From Emticicia sp040253585 (lineage in GTDB: Bacteria; Bacteroidota; Bacteroidia; Cytophagales; Spirosomataceae): 64,000 nucleotides of DNA. Below, piece after piece: positions 1 through 8,648 of this stretch. Made by a program: the position numbers and the translations under genes. The notes beneath the pieces were generated by a model. The model saw only the letters and a program-made list of their open reading frames with translations. It did no database searches and had not been told where the DNA came from. Numbering within the stretch: the first letter of the stretch is position 1; the number at the start of each line of letters is the position of its first letter. Location: NCBI RefSeq assembly GCF_040253585.1, contig NZ_JBELAU010000005.1, forward strand, positions 1 through 64,000. The letters run 5' to 3'.

Positions 1-1
1 T

Positions 2-436
2 ATTAAATTAACAGAAAAACTCCGTGAAGAAGCTGGTGGAGTATATACGCCAAGTATCCGCTCATCGTACCAAAAGTTACCAAAATCAACTTACAATCTT
101 ACGATTTCGTTTGGCTGCTCACCTGCAAATGCTGAAAAATTGGTCAAAATCACACTTGATGAAATTGCAAAAATCAAAACAAATGGCCCTGAAAAAGTTG
201 ACGTAGAAAAAGTGGTTGCCGAAGAAAAACGAGAGGTTGAATTACAAGTAAAAGAAAATGGTTTCTGGAATTCTTATTTACTTGAACAATATACTGATGG
301 CGAAGATTTGAATTATATCAACCGCTATCAAAGTCAGTTAATTGATAAAATCAGTATCGAAAGTGTAAAGAAAGCTGCAAATCAGTTTTGTGCTGATAAC
401 TTTGCTAAGTTTGTGCTTTTGCCTGAGAAGAAGTAG
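2..436 (+). CDS. M16 family zinc peptidase, C-terminal fragment
   Basis: The gene enters from the left edge in frame 2 and only its last ~144 codons are visible. The peptide begins with a segment (LREEAGGVYTPS) matching the substrate-binding part of the C-terminal domain of M16 (pitrilysin/insulinase-like) peptidases, where a short loop before a conserved Tyr contacts substrate. The HxxEH zinc motif lies in the N-terminal half and is outside the window, so activity cannot be judged. A strong intrinsic terminator follows 24 bases after the stop. Family membership is inferred from this segment and overall style; the intact protein would probably be a ~930-residue periplasmic peptidase. Confidence 0.75.
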   Translation: MKLTEKLREEAGGVYTPSIRSSYQKLPKSTYNLTISFGCSPANAEKLVKITLDEIAKIKTNGPEKVDVEKVVAEEKREVELQVKENGFWNSYLLEQYTDGEDLNYINRYQSQLIDKISIESVKKAANQFCADNFAKFVLLPEKK

Positions 437-460
437 ATAAAACTCTTTCAAATCCTTTAA

Positions 461-489
461 GCCTCTTCATAACAGAAGAGGCTTTTTTT
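461..489 (+). terminator. Intrinsic terminator of the M16 peptidase gene
   Basis: Perfect 8-bp stem (gcctcttc / gaagaggc) with a 6-nt loop, followed by seven T residues. Confidence 0.9.
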
Positions 490-533
490 ATAGCTATAAA
501 CAGCTACATATCAACAATTTAATCATAAAACCA

Positions 534-570
534 ACCGCTTAGTAAATTTTTTGACCGCTTAGTAAATTTT
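534..570. repeat. 17-bp direct repeat upstream of the tail-fibre-like gene
   Basis: The 17-mer accgcttagtaaatttt occurs at 534-550 and again at 554-570, an exact 20-bp period (about two helical turns). A weaker relative (gtttagtaaaata) lies near 585. Spacing suggests a same-face protein-binding site ahead of the gene at 667; LytTR proteins bind spaced direct repeats, but a link is only a guess. Confidence 0.5.
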
Positions 571-666
571 GACATTGAAATTTTGAGTTTAGTAAAATAT
601 CTATATAGTTTTAGTCAAGAAAAGAATTAAAATCATTGTTTTTTTAATCAAATCTCAATTAATACC

Positions 667-1857
667 ATGAAAAAAATTATCCTTTCAGTCATTGTAGTTT
701 CAATGGTTACAAATGTATTTGCTCAGAGTACGCTCATTACTCCTGGAAATCAAGAAAATAAAAACTCAGGACCAGACTTAATTTTAACAAGTAATGGTAT
801 TCCTGAATTAAGAGGCCAAAGGTCAGACGGAACCTTAGCTGCACCAACAGCTGTTGGTACTGGCAGCAATCTTTTACAATTGAATGGGTTTGGGCATAAT
901 GGCAGCTCTTTTATAGCCAGCTCTGCAATAAGATTCATAACTTCCGAAACATGGACTTCGACCGCAAGAGGTAGTGATATGAGATTTTATACCACTAAAA
1001 ATGGGACAACAACATTTAGTGAAAAAATGCGATTAACTGGTGATGGTTACGTGGGAATTGGTACTTCATCACCTGGCTTTTTACTAAACTTTCCAAATGC
1101 AGTCGGCGATAAAATATCACTTTGGGGAAATACTGGTAATCATTATGGCTTTGGTATTCAGGGTTCACTACTTCAAATCCATAGTGATATTTCGAGCTCT
1201 GATATCGCTTTTGGGCATGGCACAAGTGCTGCATTTACAGAAAAAATGCGTATTAAAGGAGATGGAAGTGTGGGAATTGGTACGGCGACCCCATTGCAGA
1301 ATTTTGTTGTAACAGGAGATAATCCAGCAATGATAATAGGCCATAATGCCAGTTCACATTCAAGCAATAGTGTAGAATCAGGTAGAATATACTTTGATGA
1401 AGGAGTCAATACAACTTCAGGAAGGTGTGGTTTTGAAATGCACTATGATGGCTCTACTAATAAATTCGAAATAAACTCTGGTTGTACTGCTTTTGTAAAC
1501 AATCTTACGATAACCAGAAGTACAGGAAACGTAGGAATTGGCACTGCAAACCCAACTAACAAATTAGATGTAAATGGTATTATAAGAGGAAACGAAGTTA
1601 TAGTAGAAACTGGCTGGGCTGATTATGTTTTCCAAGATGATTACAAATTAAAACCATTGAGCGAAGTAGAGGCTTTTATCAAAGAAAATAAGCACCTTCC
1701 TTCGGTACCATCAGCGGCTAAAATTCAAGAAAAAGGAGCTCATGTAGCCGAATTAATGACCAAAATGATGGAGAAAATTGAAGAATTGACTCTTTATTCT
1801 ATTGAGCAAAAGAAAGAGATTGATGAGCTAAAAAAACGTTTAGACGAAAAGAAATAA
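667..1857 (+). CDS. Secreted tail-fibre-like surface protein
   Basis: A 396-residue exported protein with a signal peptide (cleavage near residue 20, VFA|Q). It has three copies of the glycine-rich turn VGIGTxxP at residues 129, 202 and 289; the last is followed by KLDVNG. This repeat is common in Bacteroidota cell-surface proteins and resembles phage tail-fibre shafts. The C-terminus (~330-396) has the conserved motif LKPLSEVEAFIKENKHLPSV followed by a predicted coiled coil (KIEELTLYSIEQKKEIDEL), probably a trimerisation or assembly domain. The M43 protease gene starts 27 bases downstream, so the two may be co-transcribed. There are no other phage genes, so it is unlikely to belong to a prophage. 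Its molecular function is not known. Confidence 0.75.
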   Translation: MKKIILSVIVVSMVTNVFAQSTLITPGNQENKNSGPDLILTSNGIPELRGQRSDGTLAAPTAVGTGSNLLQLNGFGHNGSSFIASSAIRFITSETWTSTARGSDMRFYTTKNGTTTFSEKMRLTGDGYVGIGTSSPGFLLNFPNAVGDKISLWGNTGNHYGFGIQGSLLQIHSDISSSDIAFGHGTSAAFTEKMRIKGDGSVGIGTATPLQNFVVTGDNPAMIIGHNASSHSSNSVESGRIYFDEGVNTTSGRCGFEMHYDGSTNKFEINSGCTAFVNNLTITRSTGNVGIGTANPTNKLDVNGIIRGNEVIVETGWADYVFQDDYKLKPLSEVEAFIKENKHLPSVPSAAKIQEKGAHVAELMTKMMEKIEELTLYSIEQKKEIDELKKRLDEKK

Positions 1858-1884
1858 CATCAAAACTCAAAATTATTGATATCG

Positions 1885-2973
1885 ATGAAAAAGATAATAA
1901 TAACATTTCTGGCGGTAATGGGATTATTTGCAGCCAATGCACAAGTTGAGTGTGGAACTAAAGTAACGGGACCACCAATTAGATTTAGCACAAAGCAGCA
2001 AGATAGTTTGAAGGCAATATTGGCGGTCACAACTCCTTATGCAGTTAGAGTGCATATAACGGTGTTTGCCGATGATAATGGAACAAATGTTGCAGCTACC
2101 AATGCAAACGTCATGCGGCAATTTAATAACATGGTAAACCAATACCAGCCACAAAATATCTGTTTTATTCTAATTGATGTACGTCAAGTAAATAGTACTG
2201 ACCTCAACAATCATGATGCCGATACCGAAGAAGCTGACCTCAATGCGTATAAGATTGCGGGTTGTTTGAATATTTTTATTCATAATAGCCTTCCAGGCCT
2301 AAATGGAACAGCGTATGCAATTCCAAATACTTACCTTAGCTTATCTGGTGCCACAGTTACAAGTACAACAAACCTCACAACAATGGGCCATGAAGCTGGA
2401 CATTGTTTTGGTTTGTACCATACGTTCGAGACTGCATTTGGCAGAGAAAGCGTAACAAGAAACTCAGCAAATTCATGTTATGATTGCGGTGTTGATGGAG
2501 ACTTGCTTTGTGATACGGCAGCTGATGACCCAACTGACCCTAATGGTCAAGTAAACTCATCTTGTACTTATATTGGTGGCCGAACTGATGAGTGCGGGGT
2601 TGCATATACTAATACCCCTACGACAAACATTATGACTTATGGAGATAGGGCATGTAGAACAATCTTTACGGCTGGGCAAGGAGGCCGAATGCGGTCTATG
2701 ATGATAACCAGTGCAACACTCATTCCAATTGTAGCTGACAATGTTGTGTTTGCTCCCGCTACTAACGGACCATTAACGTACACAACGGGAGTTGGTCAAG
2801 ATTCAGGACGAGATGAACTTTACATAAGCAATAATACAACTGACAATTATACAGTATCCGGGACAGCCGTAAGAAATTTGGTTTCTAAAAAAATCTATCT
2901 GAAACCGGGTACTCGTTTTGCTCCTGCTGCAGGTGGGCAAGTACATGTAAAGGTTAATCCGTATTGTAATTAA
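1885..2973 (+). CDS. Secreted M43 (pappalysin-like) metalloprotease
   Basis: A 362-residue exported zinc protease. The zinc site is H169-E-A-G-H173-C-F-G-L-Y-H179, the extended HExxHxxGxxH motif of metzincins, followed by the M43-typical T-F-E. The Met-turn (NIMTYGD) comes ~75 residues later. Several cysteines in between (CYDC, LLCD, SSC, DEC) probably form disulfides, as in ulilysin-type enzymes. The signal peptide ends at ANA|Q. The start is placed at ATG 1885; a TTG nine bases upstream gives a longer frame but puts MIS before an otherwise standard signal peptide. The C-terminal ~80 residues look like a separate small beta domain (VGQDSGRDELYI onward). It probably cleaves extracellular protein, possibly the surface protein encoded upstream (inference). 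Confidence 0.85.
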   Translation: MKKIIITFLAVMGLFAANAQVECGTKVTGPPIRFSTKQQDSLKAILAVTTPYAVRVHITVFADDNGTNVAATNANVMRQFNNMVNQYQPQNICFILIDVRQVNSTDLNNHDADTEEADLNAYKIAGCLNIFIHNSLPGLNGTAYAIPNTYLSLSGATVTSTTNLTTMGHEAGHCFGLYHTFETAFGRESVTRNSANSCYDCGVDGDLLCDTAADDPTDPNGQVNSSCTYIGGRTDECGVAYTNTPTTNIMTYGDRACRTIFTAGQGGRMRSMMITSATLIPIVADNVVFAPATNGPLTYTTGVGQDSGRDELYISNNTTDNYTVSGTAVRNLVSKKIYLKPGTRFAPAAGGQVHVKVNPYCN

Positions 2974-2986
2974 AACATTTACTAAC

Positions 2987-3036
2987 AAAATGCAATTTGA
3001 AGAGACTATTGTAAGCCTTTTTCAAATTGCATTTTT
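2987..3036 (+). terminator. Terminator after the M43 protease gene
   Basis: 15-bp inverted repeat (aaaatgcaatttgaa / ttcaaattgcatttt) around a 19-nt loop, ending in a T run. It lies just before the LytTR gene, so that gene probably has separate or read-through expression. Confidence 0.75.
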
Positions 3037-3048
3037 GACAATAAAACC

Positions 3049-3363
3049 ATGGAAACTATCAATAAAATTCATGTTGGTAGTAGAAAATATCTATTACCCG
3101 AAGAAATGCTACACTTAGAGTCTGACATTAACTACACAATAATTTCGCTCAAAGGTGGCAAACAAATAATGACTGCTACTACTCTTAAAAAACTCGAAAT
3201 CAGACTTTTGCCTTTCAAAAATTTTATTCGAGTTAATAAATCGGCAATTGTAAACCTTGACTATATCAAGCCCATTGATAATACTTTTACTCTTTCAAAT
3301 CTCAAGAAAGTTGTTTTCTCTCGGAGGCGTGGCAAAGTTTGGAAAGAACAGCAGATAACTTAA
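3049..3363 (+). CDS. Stand-alone LytTR DNA-binding protein
   Basis: A 104-residue protein made of a single LytTR domain, with the conserved start of the fold (PEEMLHLESDINYTI), the central NFIRVNKSAIVNLDYI and the basic C-terminal SRRRG segment. LytTR domains bind spaced direct repeats and are usually fused to a receiver; here there is no receiver or sensor, so any input must come from another protein or from expression level. It is a clear paralogue of the LytTR protein at 47264-47593 (same DINYT and VNL motifs and the same SRRR ending). The bidirectional terminator immediately downstream closes the unit. Confidence 0.85.
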   Translation: METINKIHVGSRKYLLPEEMLHLESDINYTIISLKGGKQIMTATTLKKLEIRLLPFKNFIRVNKSAIVNLDYIKPIDNTFTLSNLKKVVFSRRRGKVWKEQQIT

Positions 3364-3400
3364 AACAAAACGGAACTTCTCTCGAAGTTCCGTTTTGTTT
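3363..3400. terminator. Bidirectional terminator between LytTR and ABC-F genes
   Basis: A 17-bp perfect stem (aaacaaaacggaacttc / gaagttccgttttgttt) with a 4-nt loop separates two convergent genes. Runs rich in T on both sides suit termination in either direction; the ABC-F stop codon lies at its right edge. Confidence 0.85.
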
Positions 3401-5309
3401 ATCCTTCCATTTCCAACACCTTTGCTTCCCACAAATCATTCGCTTTTTTTAGTTCTACTTTCACTACTTCATAATCGGCATTGAGTTTTTGCAACGCATG
3501 ATTATCGGAATAATTACTTGGGTCGGCCAGTTTCCCTTCAATGGTAGCGAGCTGATGCTCTAAATCTGTAATTTTTGACTCAATTTCACCAATTTCTCTT
3601 TCCAATTTCTTTATCTGATTTGCATTGACAACTGGTTTATTTGGAACGGTTTCTACTTTCTTCGTAGGTTGAGAAACGGTCACTGTGGGCTGTGGACTAC
3701 TGAATGTGGACTTCCGATTTTCTTCATACCATTCTTCCCACTCGTCGTATGTTCCTGGATATTCTTTGATTTCGTAATCTTCAATGTACCAAATTTTATT
3801 AGCTACTTGGCTCACAAAATGTCGGTCGTGCGAAACCACAACGTATGTACCTTCATATTGTTCGAGTGCTTGAATCAAGATATTGACTGACTGCATATCC
3901 AAGTGGTTGGTAGGTTCATCAAGCAGTAAGAAATTTGCTTCCGAAATCAATACCTTAGCTAATGCCACACGAGACTTTTCCCCCCCCGAAAGTACCTTAA
4001 TTTTCTTGAAAACATCATCACCATTAAACAAGAAGCAACCTAAAACTGAGCGTAACTCGGTTTCAGATTTTCCTCCATCGGCATATTTCAATTCTTCTAA
4101 AAGCGTTTCTTCTAAGTGCAAAGATTCCATTTGATGCTGAGCAAAAAACGAAAAATTCACATTATGACCCAATTTTCGTTCGCCTTCCACATTCTCGTCA
4201 CCCGCTATGATTCTCAACAAAGTTGATTTTCCTTTACCATTGGCACCAATCAACGCAATTTTATCGCCTCGCTCAATGATTGCCGTACTATTTTTTAAGA
4301 TAACCTTCTCGCCGTAAGCTTTATTGACATTTTCGAGAGAAAACACATTTCTACCCGGGTTCACTCCAAATTTAAACTTAAAATGCACACGGGCAGTAGC
4401 ATCAATTACGTCATCAATAATATCCATTCGGTTTAGAGCTTTTACTCTCGATTGTACCTGACGTGCTTTGGTTGCCTTCGCTTTGAAACGTTCAATAAAA
4501 CGCTCAGTTTGACGAATCTGTGCTTGTTGGTTTTCGTAAGCTCCTTTCTGAATTTCGTTGCGGAGAGCTTTTTCCTCTACATAAAACGAATAATTACCCG
4601 AATATGAAACTAATTTCGCTCCCGTAACCTCAACGGTCGTATTACAGACATTATCTAAAAACTCTCTATCGTGCGAAACTACAACTACGGCGTTTTCGTA
4701 ATTCTGAATATATTTTTCAACCCACTGAATGGAAGGTAAATCTAAGTGGTTGGTAGGCTCATCGAGTAAGAGTAGTGCAGGTTTTTGCAGAAGTAATTTC
4801 GCCAGCATTACACGCATACGCCAACCTCCTGAAAACTCCTTTAATGGTTTTTGGAGTTCTTCGGTTCGAAATCCTAAACCCTCTAAAATTTCCTCTGCCT
4901 TTGATTGAATCGTATAGCCTCCTAAATGGTCGAATTCTTCCTGTAAATGGCCGAGTTTATCGACCAATTCATCTTTATAATCTACTTCCATTTCGTGCAA
5001 AACTTTATCAATTTCTTGTTGCAAATAGTTTTCTCGCTCGAAAGCCTGCATCGCTACTTGCAAAATAGAATCTTGGGTTTGGTACGATAGTAAATCTTGG
5101 TTCAAGAATCCGATTGAGCAGTCGCCTGCTTTCGAGATACTTCCAGCATCGGGTTGATACTCTCCAACTATCAGACGCAAAAGCGTTGACTTCCCCATTC
5201 CGTTCAAGCCAATTAGACCAATTTTATCTTTTGGTTTTATTTGCAAATTTGCTCCGTCAAATATCGGCCTTCCACCAAAATAAAACGATAAATTACTGAT
5301 TGTAAGCAC
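3399..5309 (-). CDS. ABC-F family ATPase (Uup/EttA-like translation factor)
   Basis: A soluble 636-residue protein with two ABC domains and no membrane segment. First domain: Walker A GLNGMGKST (residues 34-42), signature FSGGW and Walker B LLLLDEPTNHLD. Second domain: Walker A GANGKGKST, signature LSGGEKSR and a second LLLDEPTNHLD. The ~80-residue linker between them is charged (IERFKAKATKARQVQSRVKAL), as in ABC-F proteins that enter the ribosomal E site. The C-terminus (~570-636) is a coiled coil like that of Uup. Family members rescue or tune stalled ribosomes and some protect against antibiotics; which subgroup this is cannot be told. It is transcribed alone, towards the shared terminator. 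Confidence 0.9.
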   Translation of the reverse strand: MLTISNLSFYFGGRPIFDGANLQIKPKDKIGLIGLNGMGKSTLLRLIVGEYQPDAGSISKAGDCSIGFLNQDLLSYQTQDSILQVAMQAFERENYLQQEIDKVLHEMEVDYKDELVDKLGHLQEEFDHLGGYTIQSKAEEILEGLGFRTEELQKPLKEFSGGWRMRVMLAKLLLQKPALLLLDEPTNHLDLPSIQWVEKYIQNYENAVVVVSHDREFLDNVCNTTVEVTGAKLVSYSGNYSFYVEEKALRNEIQKGAYENQQAQIRQTERFIERFKAKATKARQVQSRVKALNRMDIIDDVIDATARVHFKFKFGVNPGRNVFSLENVNKAYGEKVILKNSTAIIERGDKIALIGANGKGKSTLLRIIAGDENVEGERKLGHNVNFSFFAQHQMESLHLEETLLEELKYADGGKSETELRSVLGCFLFNGDDVFKKIKVLSGGEKSRVALAKVLISEANFLLLDEPTNHLDMQSVNILIQALEQYEGTYVVVSHDRHFVSQVANKIWYIEDYEIKEYPGTYDEWEEWYEENRKSTFSSPQPTVTVSQPTKKVETVPNKPVVNANQIKKLEREIGEIESKITDLEHQLATIEGKLADPSNYSDNHALQKLNADYEVVKVELKKANDLWEAKVLEMEG

Positions 5310-5341
5310 TTTGTATGATTAATTATGTTTAAAAAATGTAA

Positions 5342-5395
5342 CACAATTTAGAAAATTGTGTACTCAAACGACAACTCACAAGTTAAAAACTTGTG
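5342..5395. repeat. Pair of REP-like hairpins
   Basis: Two adjacent short palindromes of the same design: cacaattt-aga-aaattgtg at 5342-5360 and cacaagtt-aaa-aacttgtg at 5377-5395. They fill the gap between two minus-strand genes. Relatives with the AACTTGT/ACAAGTT core occur at 17439-17466 and 50414-50432. Confidence 0.6.
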
Positions 5396-5402
5396 CTACG
5401 GC

Positions 5403-6284
5403 TTAATCAATAAACCTCTTCAAAATCGGGCCGTAGCTATCCACTCTTCTATCACGTAAATACGGCCATGTCGTACGATATTTTTCAGTTAAATCTAAAT
5501 CAATTTCTTGAACATGTACTTCTTCTTTATCATGTGAAGCCAAATACAATAGACTTCCGAAAGGGTTTGCTACAAAACTTCCACCCCAAAATTGCTGGTC
5601 AGCTTCACGCCCTACTCTATTCACCGAAACTACGTGCAAACCATTTGCTACGGCATGACTGCGTTGAATCGTCTGCCAAGCATTATATTGTTCGGTATTC
5701 ATAGCTGGGTCTGGTTCGTTGGTGTCCCAACCAATGGCAGTAGGATAAAACAAAATTTCTGCACCCATCAAAGCCGTAATACGTGAAGCTTCTGGATACC
5801 ATTGGTCCCAGCAGATAAGCACACCCAATTTTCCGTATTTTGTTTCAAAAATTTTATAACCTAAATCATCGGCCGAAGCATCACCAGGCGTGAAATAGAA
5901 TTTTTCATAATAACCTGGGTCGTCGGGGATGTGCATTTTGCGGTATTTTCCCAAGTATTTTCCATCGGCATCAAGCACAGCGGTTGTGTTGTGGTAAAGT
6001 CCAGCAGCACGTTTCTCAAACAATGACGCAATGATTACCACATTACATTCTTTGGCAACGGTTGATAATAAATCAGTTGTTGGGCCGGGAATGGCTTCGG
6101 CCAGATTAAAATTAGCGTGGTCTTCTACATCACAAAAATAAAGTGAAGTAAACAACTCTTGTAAACAAACTATATTTGCTCCTTTTGCGGCAGCTTCTCT
6201 GATTCCTTTAATTGCTTTTTGGGTATTTTCAGCCACATCAGCCGAACATGACATCTGTACTAATCCGATATTTACTTTACGCAT
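5403..6284 (-). CDS. aguB: Carbon-nitrogen hydrolase, probable N-carbamoylputrescine amidase
   Basis: A 293-residue nitrilase-superfamily enzyme. The catalytic triad is visible: Glu43 (LQELF), Lys116 (RKMHIPDDPGYYEKFYF) and Cys158 (LICWDQWYPE). The DDPGYYEKFYFTPGD segment and overall length match N-carbamoylputrescine amidase, which hydrolyses N-carbamoylputrescine to putrescine, CO2 and ammonia, the last step of the agmatine route to polyamines. No agmatine deiminase gene is adjacent. The frame can be extended 12 codons to a TTG at 6320, but the extension contains a TATCTTTG -7 box (6302-6309), so ATG 6284 is preferred. A related beta-alanine-forming amidase is the main alternative. Confidence 0.85.
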   Translation of the reverse strand: MRKVNIGLVQMSCSADVAENTQKAIKGIREAAAKGANIVCLQELFTSLYFCDVEDHANFNLAEAIPGPTTDLLSTVAKECNVVIIASLFEKRAAGLYHNTTAVLDADGKYLGKYRKMHIPDDPGYYEKFYFTPGDASADDLGYKIFETKYGKLGVLICWDQWYPEASRITALMGAEILFYPTAIGWDTNEPDPAMNTEQYNAWQTIQRSHAVANGLHVVSVNRVGREADQQFWGGSFVANPFGSLLYLASHDKEEVHVQEIDLDLTEKYRTTWPYLRDRRVDSYGPILKRFID

Positions 6285-6301
6285 ATTTCTCTGTTTTTTC
6301 G

Positions 6302-6309
6302 CAAAGATA
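6302..6309 (-). promoter_or_regulatory. -7 box (TATCTTTG) of the amidase gene
   Basis: Exact match to the Bacteroidota consensus TAnnTTTG on the minus strand, about 18 bases before ATG 6284. Confidence 0.65.
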
Positions 6310-6318
6310 CTTTCTTTC

Positions 6319-6353
6319 AATTAAGAATGTAGAATTAAGAATGTAGAATTGAG
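6319..6353. repeat. Heptamer array, left arm
   Basis: Five consecutive 7-mers: aattaag, aatgtag, aattaag, aatgtag, aattgag. The array is inverted relative to 6481-6508, and the pair brackets the control region of two divergent genes. Confidence 0.7.
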
Positions 6354-6398
6354 TTTTTTTCTCAAAAAAGCAATTTAGGGATAAGCGTAAAAAATAGC

Positions 6399-6406
6399 TA
6401 TATTTG
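6399..6406 (+). promoter_or_regulatory. -7 box (TATATTTG) of the DEAD-box helicase gene
   Basis: Exact TAnnTTTG match lying between the two inverted heptamer arms; it would give a leader of ~115 bases that includes the right arm. Confidence 0.55.
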
Positions 6407-6480
6407 TGAATTATTTCATTTTTTACAGAATAAATGAGAATTTAGGTTAATTATGCTTCGAAGTGTTATCTTTCTTTATC

Positions 6481-6508
6481 ATTCTTAATTCTACATTCTT
6501 AATTCTTA
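6481..6508. repeat. Heptamer array, right arm
   Basis: Four 7-mers (attctta, attctac, attctta, attctta), the reverse complement of the units at 6319-6353. It abuts the GTG that would open the longest helicase frame. Confidence 0.7.
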
Positions 6509-6529
6509 ATTGTGCATTCGCACCAATCT

Positions 6530-7861
6530 ATGTCATTTGAATCATTAAATTTAATTGAGCCAATAAAGCTCGCACTTGCTGCCGAAGGTTATACCACTCC
6601 AACACCCATCCAACAACAAGCCATACCGATAGTTTTAGAAGGAAAAGATTTATTGGGCGTTGCCCAAACTGGTACAGGAAAAACCGCCGCTTTTTCTATT
6701 CCAATCATACAAAAACTATATCAGAATAGAGATTTAAACCGTAAAGGTCGCCGAAAAATAAAGGCTCTTATCGTTACTCCAACTCGTGAGTTAGCCATTC
6801 AAATTGGAGAAAGTATTTCGGCGTATGGCAGTAATACAGATTTGAAACACACCGTAATTTTTGGTGGTGTAAAACAAGGCCGCCAAACCGACGAACTGCA
6901 CAATGGCGTAGATATTTTGGTGGCAACTCCAGGTCGTTTGCTTGATTTGATTGCCCAAGGTTTTATCTCGCTCAATGCCATCGAAATATTTGTTTTAGAC
7001 GAAGCCGATCGAATGCTCGATATGGGTTTTGTGCATGATGTAAAACGTCTGATTACGCTTTTGCCGAAGCAACGTCAATCGTTGTTTTTCTCAGCAACCA
7101 TGCCTCCAGAAATCGTAAAATTGGCCTCCACTATTTTGCATAATCCATCTTCTGTGAGTGTTACGCCTGTTTCGTCAACGGCCGATACCATTAATCAGTT
7201 TTTGTATTATGTCGATAAAAAAGACAAAAATGCGTTGCTTTTGGATATTCTGAAAGACCCAAAAATAGAAACTGCTTTGGTCTTTACACGCACAAAACAT
7301 GGTGCAGATAAAGTGGTAAAAGTGCTTTCGGCCAAAGGAATTAAAGCCGAAGCCATTCATGGAAATAAAGCCCAAAATGCACGCCAACGTGCGTTAACCA
7401 ACTTTAAATCGAAGGAAACCCGAGTTTTGGTAGCAACAGATATTGCCGCTCGTGGAATTGATGTCGATGATTTGGCTTATGTAATCAATTTCGAGATTCC
7501 GAATATTCCAGAAACGTATGTTCACCGCATTGGAAGAACTGGTCGTGCAGGTGCAAACGGAACGGCCTTTTCGTTTTGTGAAGATGAAGAATTGACCTAT
7601 TTAAAAGACATTCAACGATTAATTGGCAAGAAAATCCCTGTCATTAGCGAGCATCCTTATGCCATTCAACCGAATTATAGTGTTGGACCACCAGTTGTAC
7701 AAAAACCACAAGGCCGAGGCGGTGCAAGACCCAATAATTCTTCGCAAAAACCAAACTCAACTACCAGAACAGCACCAAAACCTACTAATGGAGGAAACAC
7801 TGCACAAGGCGGTGGTAAACCCAAAAAGAAATGGTATGGAAATGGCGGCAGAAAAGCATAA
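6530..7861 (+). CDS. DEAD-box RNA helicase (RhlE-like)
   Basis: A 443-residue ATP-dependent RNA helicase with the full motif set: Q motif (TPTPIQQQAIP), motif I AQTGTGKT (45-52), Ia PTRELA, Ib TPGRL, motif II DEAD at 157-160, motif III SAT, motif V ARGIDV and motif VI HRIGRTGRAG. The last ~70 residues are a basic low-complexity tail rich in Gly, Asn, Pro and Lys, ending KKKWYGNGGRKA, as in RhlE-type helicases where the tail binds RNA. Likely roles are ribosome assembly or cold adaptation. The start is ATG 6530 (MSFESLN); a GTG at 6512 would add six codons that overlap the heptamer array. The leader is long and structured. Confidence 0.9.
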   Translation: MSFESLNLIEPIKLALAAEGYTTPTPIQQQAIPIVLEGKDLLGVAQTGTGKTAAFSIPIIQKLYQNRDLNRKGRRKIKALIVTPTRELAIQIGESISAYGSNTDLKHTVIFGGVKQGRQTDELHNGVDILVATPGRLLDLIAQGFISLNAIEIFVLDEADRMLDMGFVHDVKRLITLLPKQRQSLFFSATMPPEIVKLASTILHNPSSVSVTPVSSTADTINQFLYYVDKKDKNALLLDILKDPKIETALVFTRTKHGADKVVKVLSAKGIKAEAIHGNKAQNARQRALTNFKSKETRVLVATDIAARGIDVDDLAYVINFEIPNIPETYVHRIGRTGRAGANGTAFSFCEDEELTYLKDIQRLIGKKIPVISEHPYAIQPNYSVGPPVVQKPQGRGGARPNNSSQKPNSTTRTAPKPTNGGNTAQGGGKPKKKWYGNGGRKA

Positions 7862-7906
7862 TTTTTTTTACATTTACGAGCGTAACCTTCATCCCAATTA
7901 CGCCCT

Positions 7907-8590
7907 ATGAAAAATTTTATACTGCCTGTTGCTTTAATTGTCATACAGATTGCTTGTAAATCAGAAACCAAGCAAGAAACCGCCAAGCCTGAAACACTCG
8001 AAAATACGATTTGGGTTAATGCTAAGTATTTGGAGACACTCGAACGAACCAAATCACCGTTGCAAGCAAAACCTTTTGCCGATACTGTAATGATTAACTT
8101 CGATGCCAAAGCCGATACCGCCAGTATCGTTTGGAATTTCCATGAAGGTTCGTCGTATGTAATAAAAAAAGGCGAGAAAATTCAGTTTTTTGACGCTTAC
8201 GAAGTAAAACCAAAACCAGAGTTTGAAGCAAGTTTGAATAATGGAGTTTTGAAAATTGGAAACAGTTTTTTCAAGAAAGTTGATACGACTGGTTTTATAG
8301 AAAAAAAATATTGGATAGGAAAATATTCAACGCCTAACGGAAACATCGAACTTAAATACGATGGTAAAATTTCGGGTGTAGATTCTTTGGCTACTTATTA
8401 TGTTTGGTGCGATTATATAACTACCCAAACCAATATTGACTTGATAGATTTATACGCAAATTCCAATAAATCAACCACTTACGGTTATAAATTTGCAGGA
8501 AATGAGATTATTTTCTACGAATTTATTTGGAGTGAAGAGGGAATTGAGGGAAAAGCAGGGAAAGAGATTTTTAGATGGAAGAAAATATAA
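7907..8590 (+). CDS. Hypothetical lipoprotein
   Basis: A 227-residue protein with a lipoprotein signal (lipobox IQIAC, Cys17), so probably anchored in a membrane facing the periplasm or outside. The mature part starts with a Lys/Glu/Thr-rich linker and then a beta-rich region without recognised motifs. It follows the helicase gene by 45 bases on the same strand and ends at a hairpin. No function can be assigned. Confidence 0.65.
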   Translation: MKNFILPVALIVIQIACKSETKQETAKPETLENTIWVNAKYLETLERTKSPLQAKPFADTVMINFDAKADTASIVWNFHEGSSYVIKKGEKIQFFDAYEVKPKPEFEASLNNGVLKIGNSFFKKVDTTGFIEKKYWIGKYSTPNGNIELKYDGKISGVDSLATYYVWCDYITTQTNIDLIDLYANSNKSTTYGYKFAGNEIIFYEFIWSEEGIEGKAGKEIFRWKKI

Positions 8591-8595
8591 TAGAA

Positions 8596-8618
8596 AAGGC
8601 TGTCTTTCGGACAGCCTT
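8596..8618. terminator. Stem-loop between convergent genes
   Basis: 9-bp perfect stem (aaggctgtc / gacagcctt) with a 5-nt loop just after the lipoprotein stop. It lacks a clear T run; a second small hairpin (gaagt-cgga-acttc) follows. Confidence 0.55.
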
Positions 8619-8648
8619 ACGGCGAAGTCGGAACTTCACCTCACAAAC

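Noticed and set aside
667..1857. Prophage tail-fibre gene
   Set aside because: The VGIGT repeats and coiled coil look phage-like, but there is a signal peptide and no other phage gene in the window; such proteins are ordinary surface proteins in Bacteroidota.
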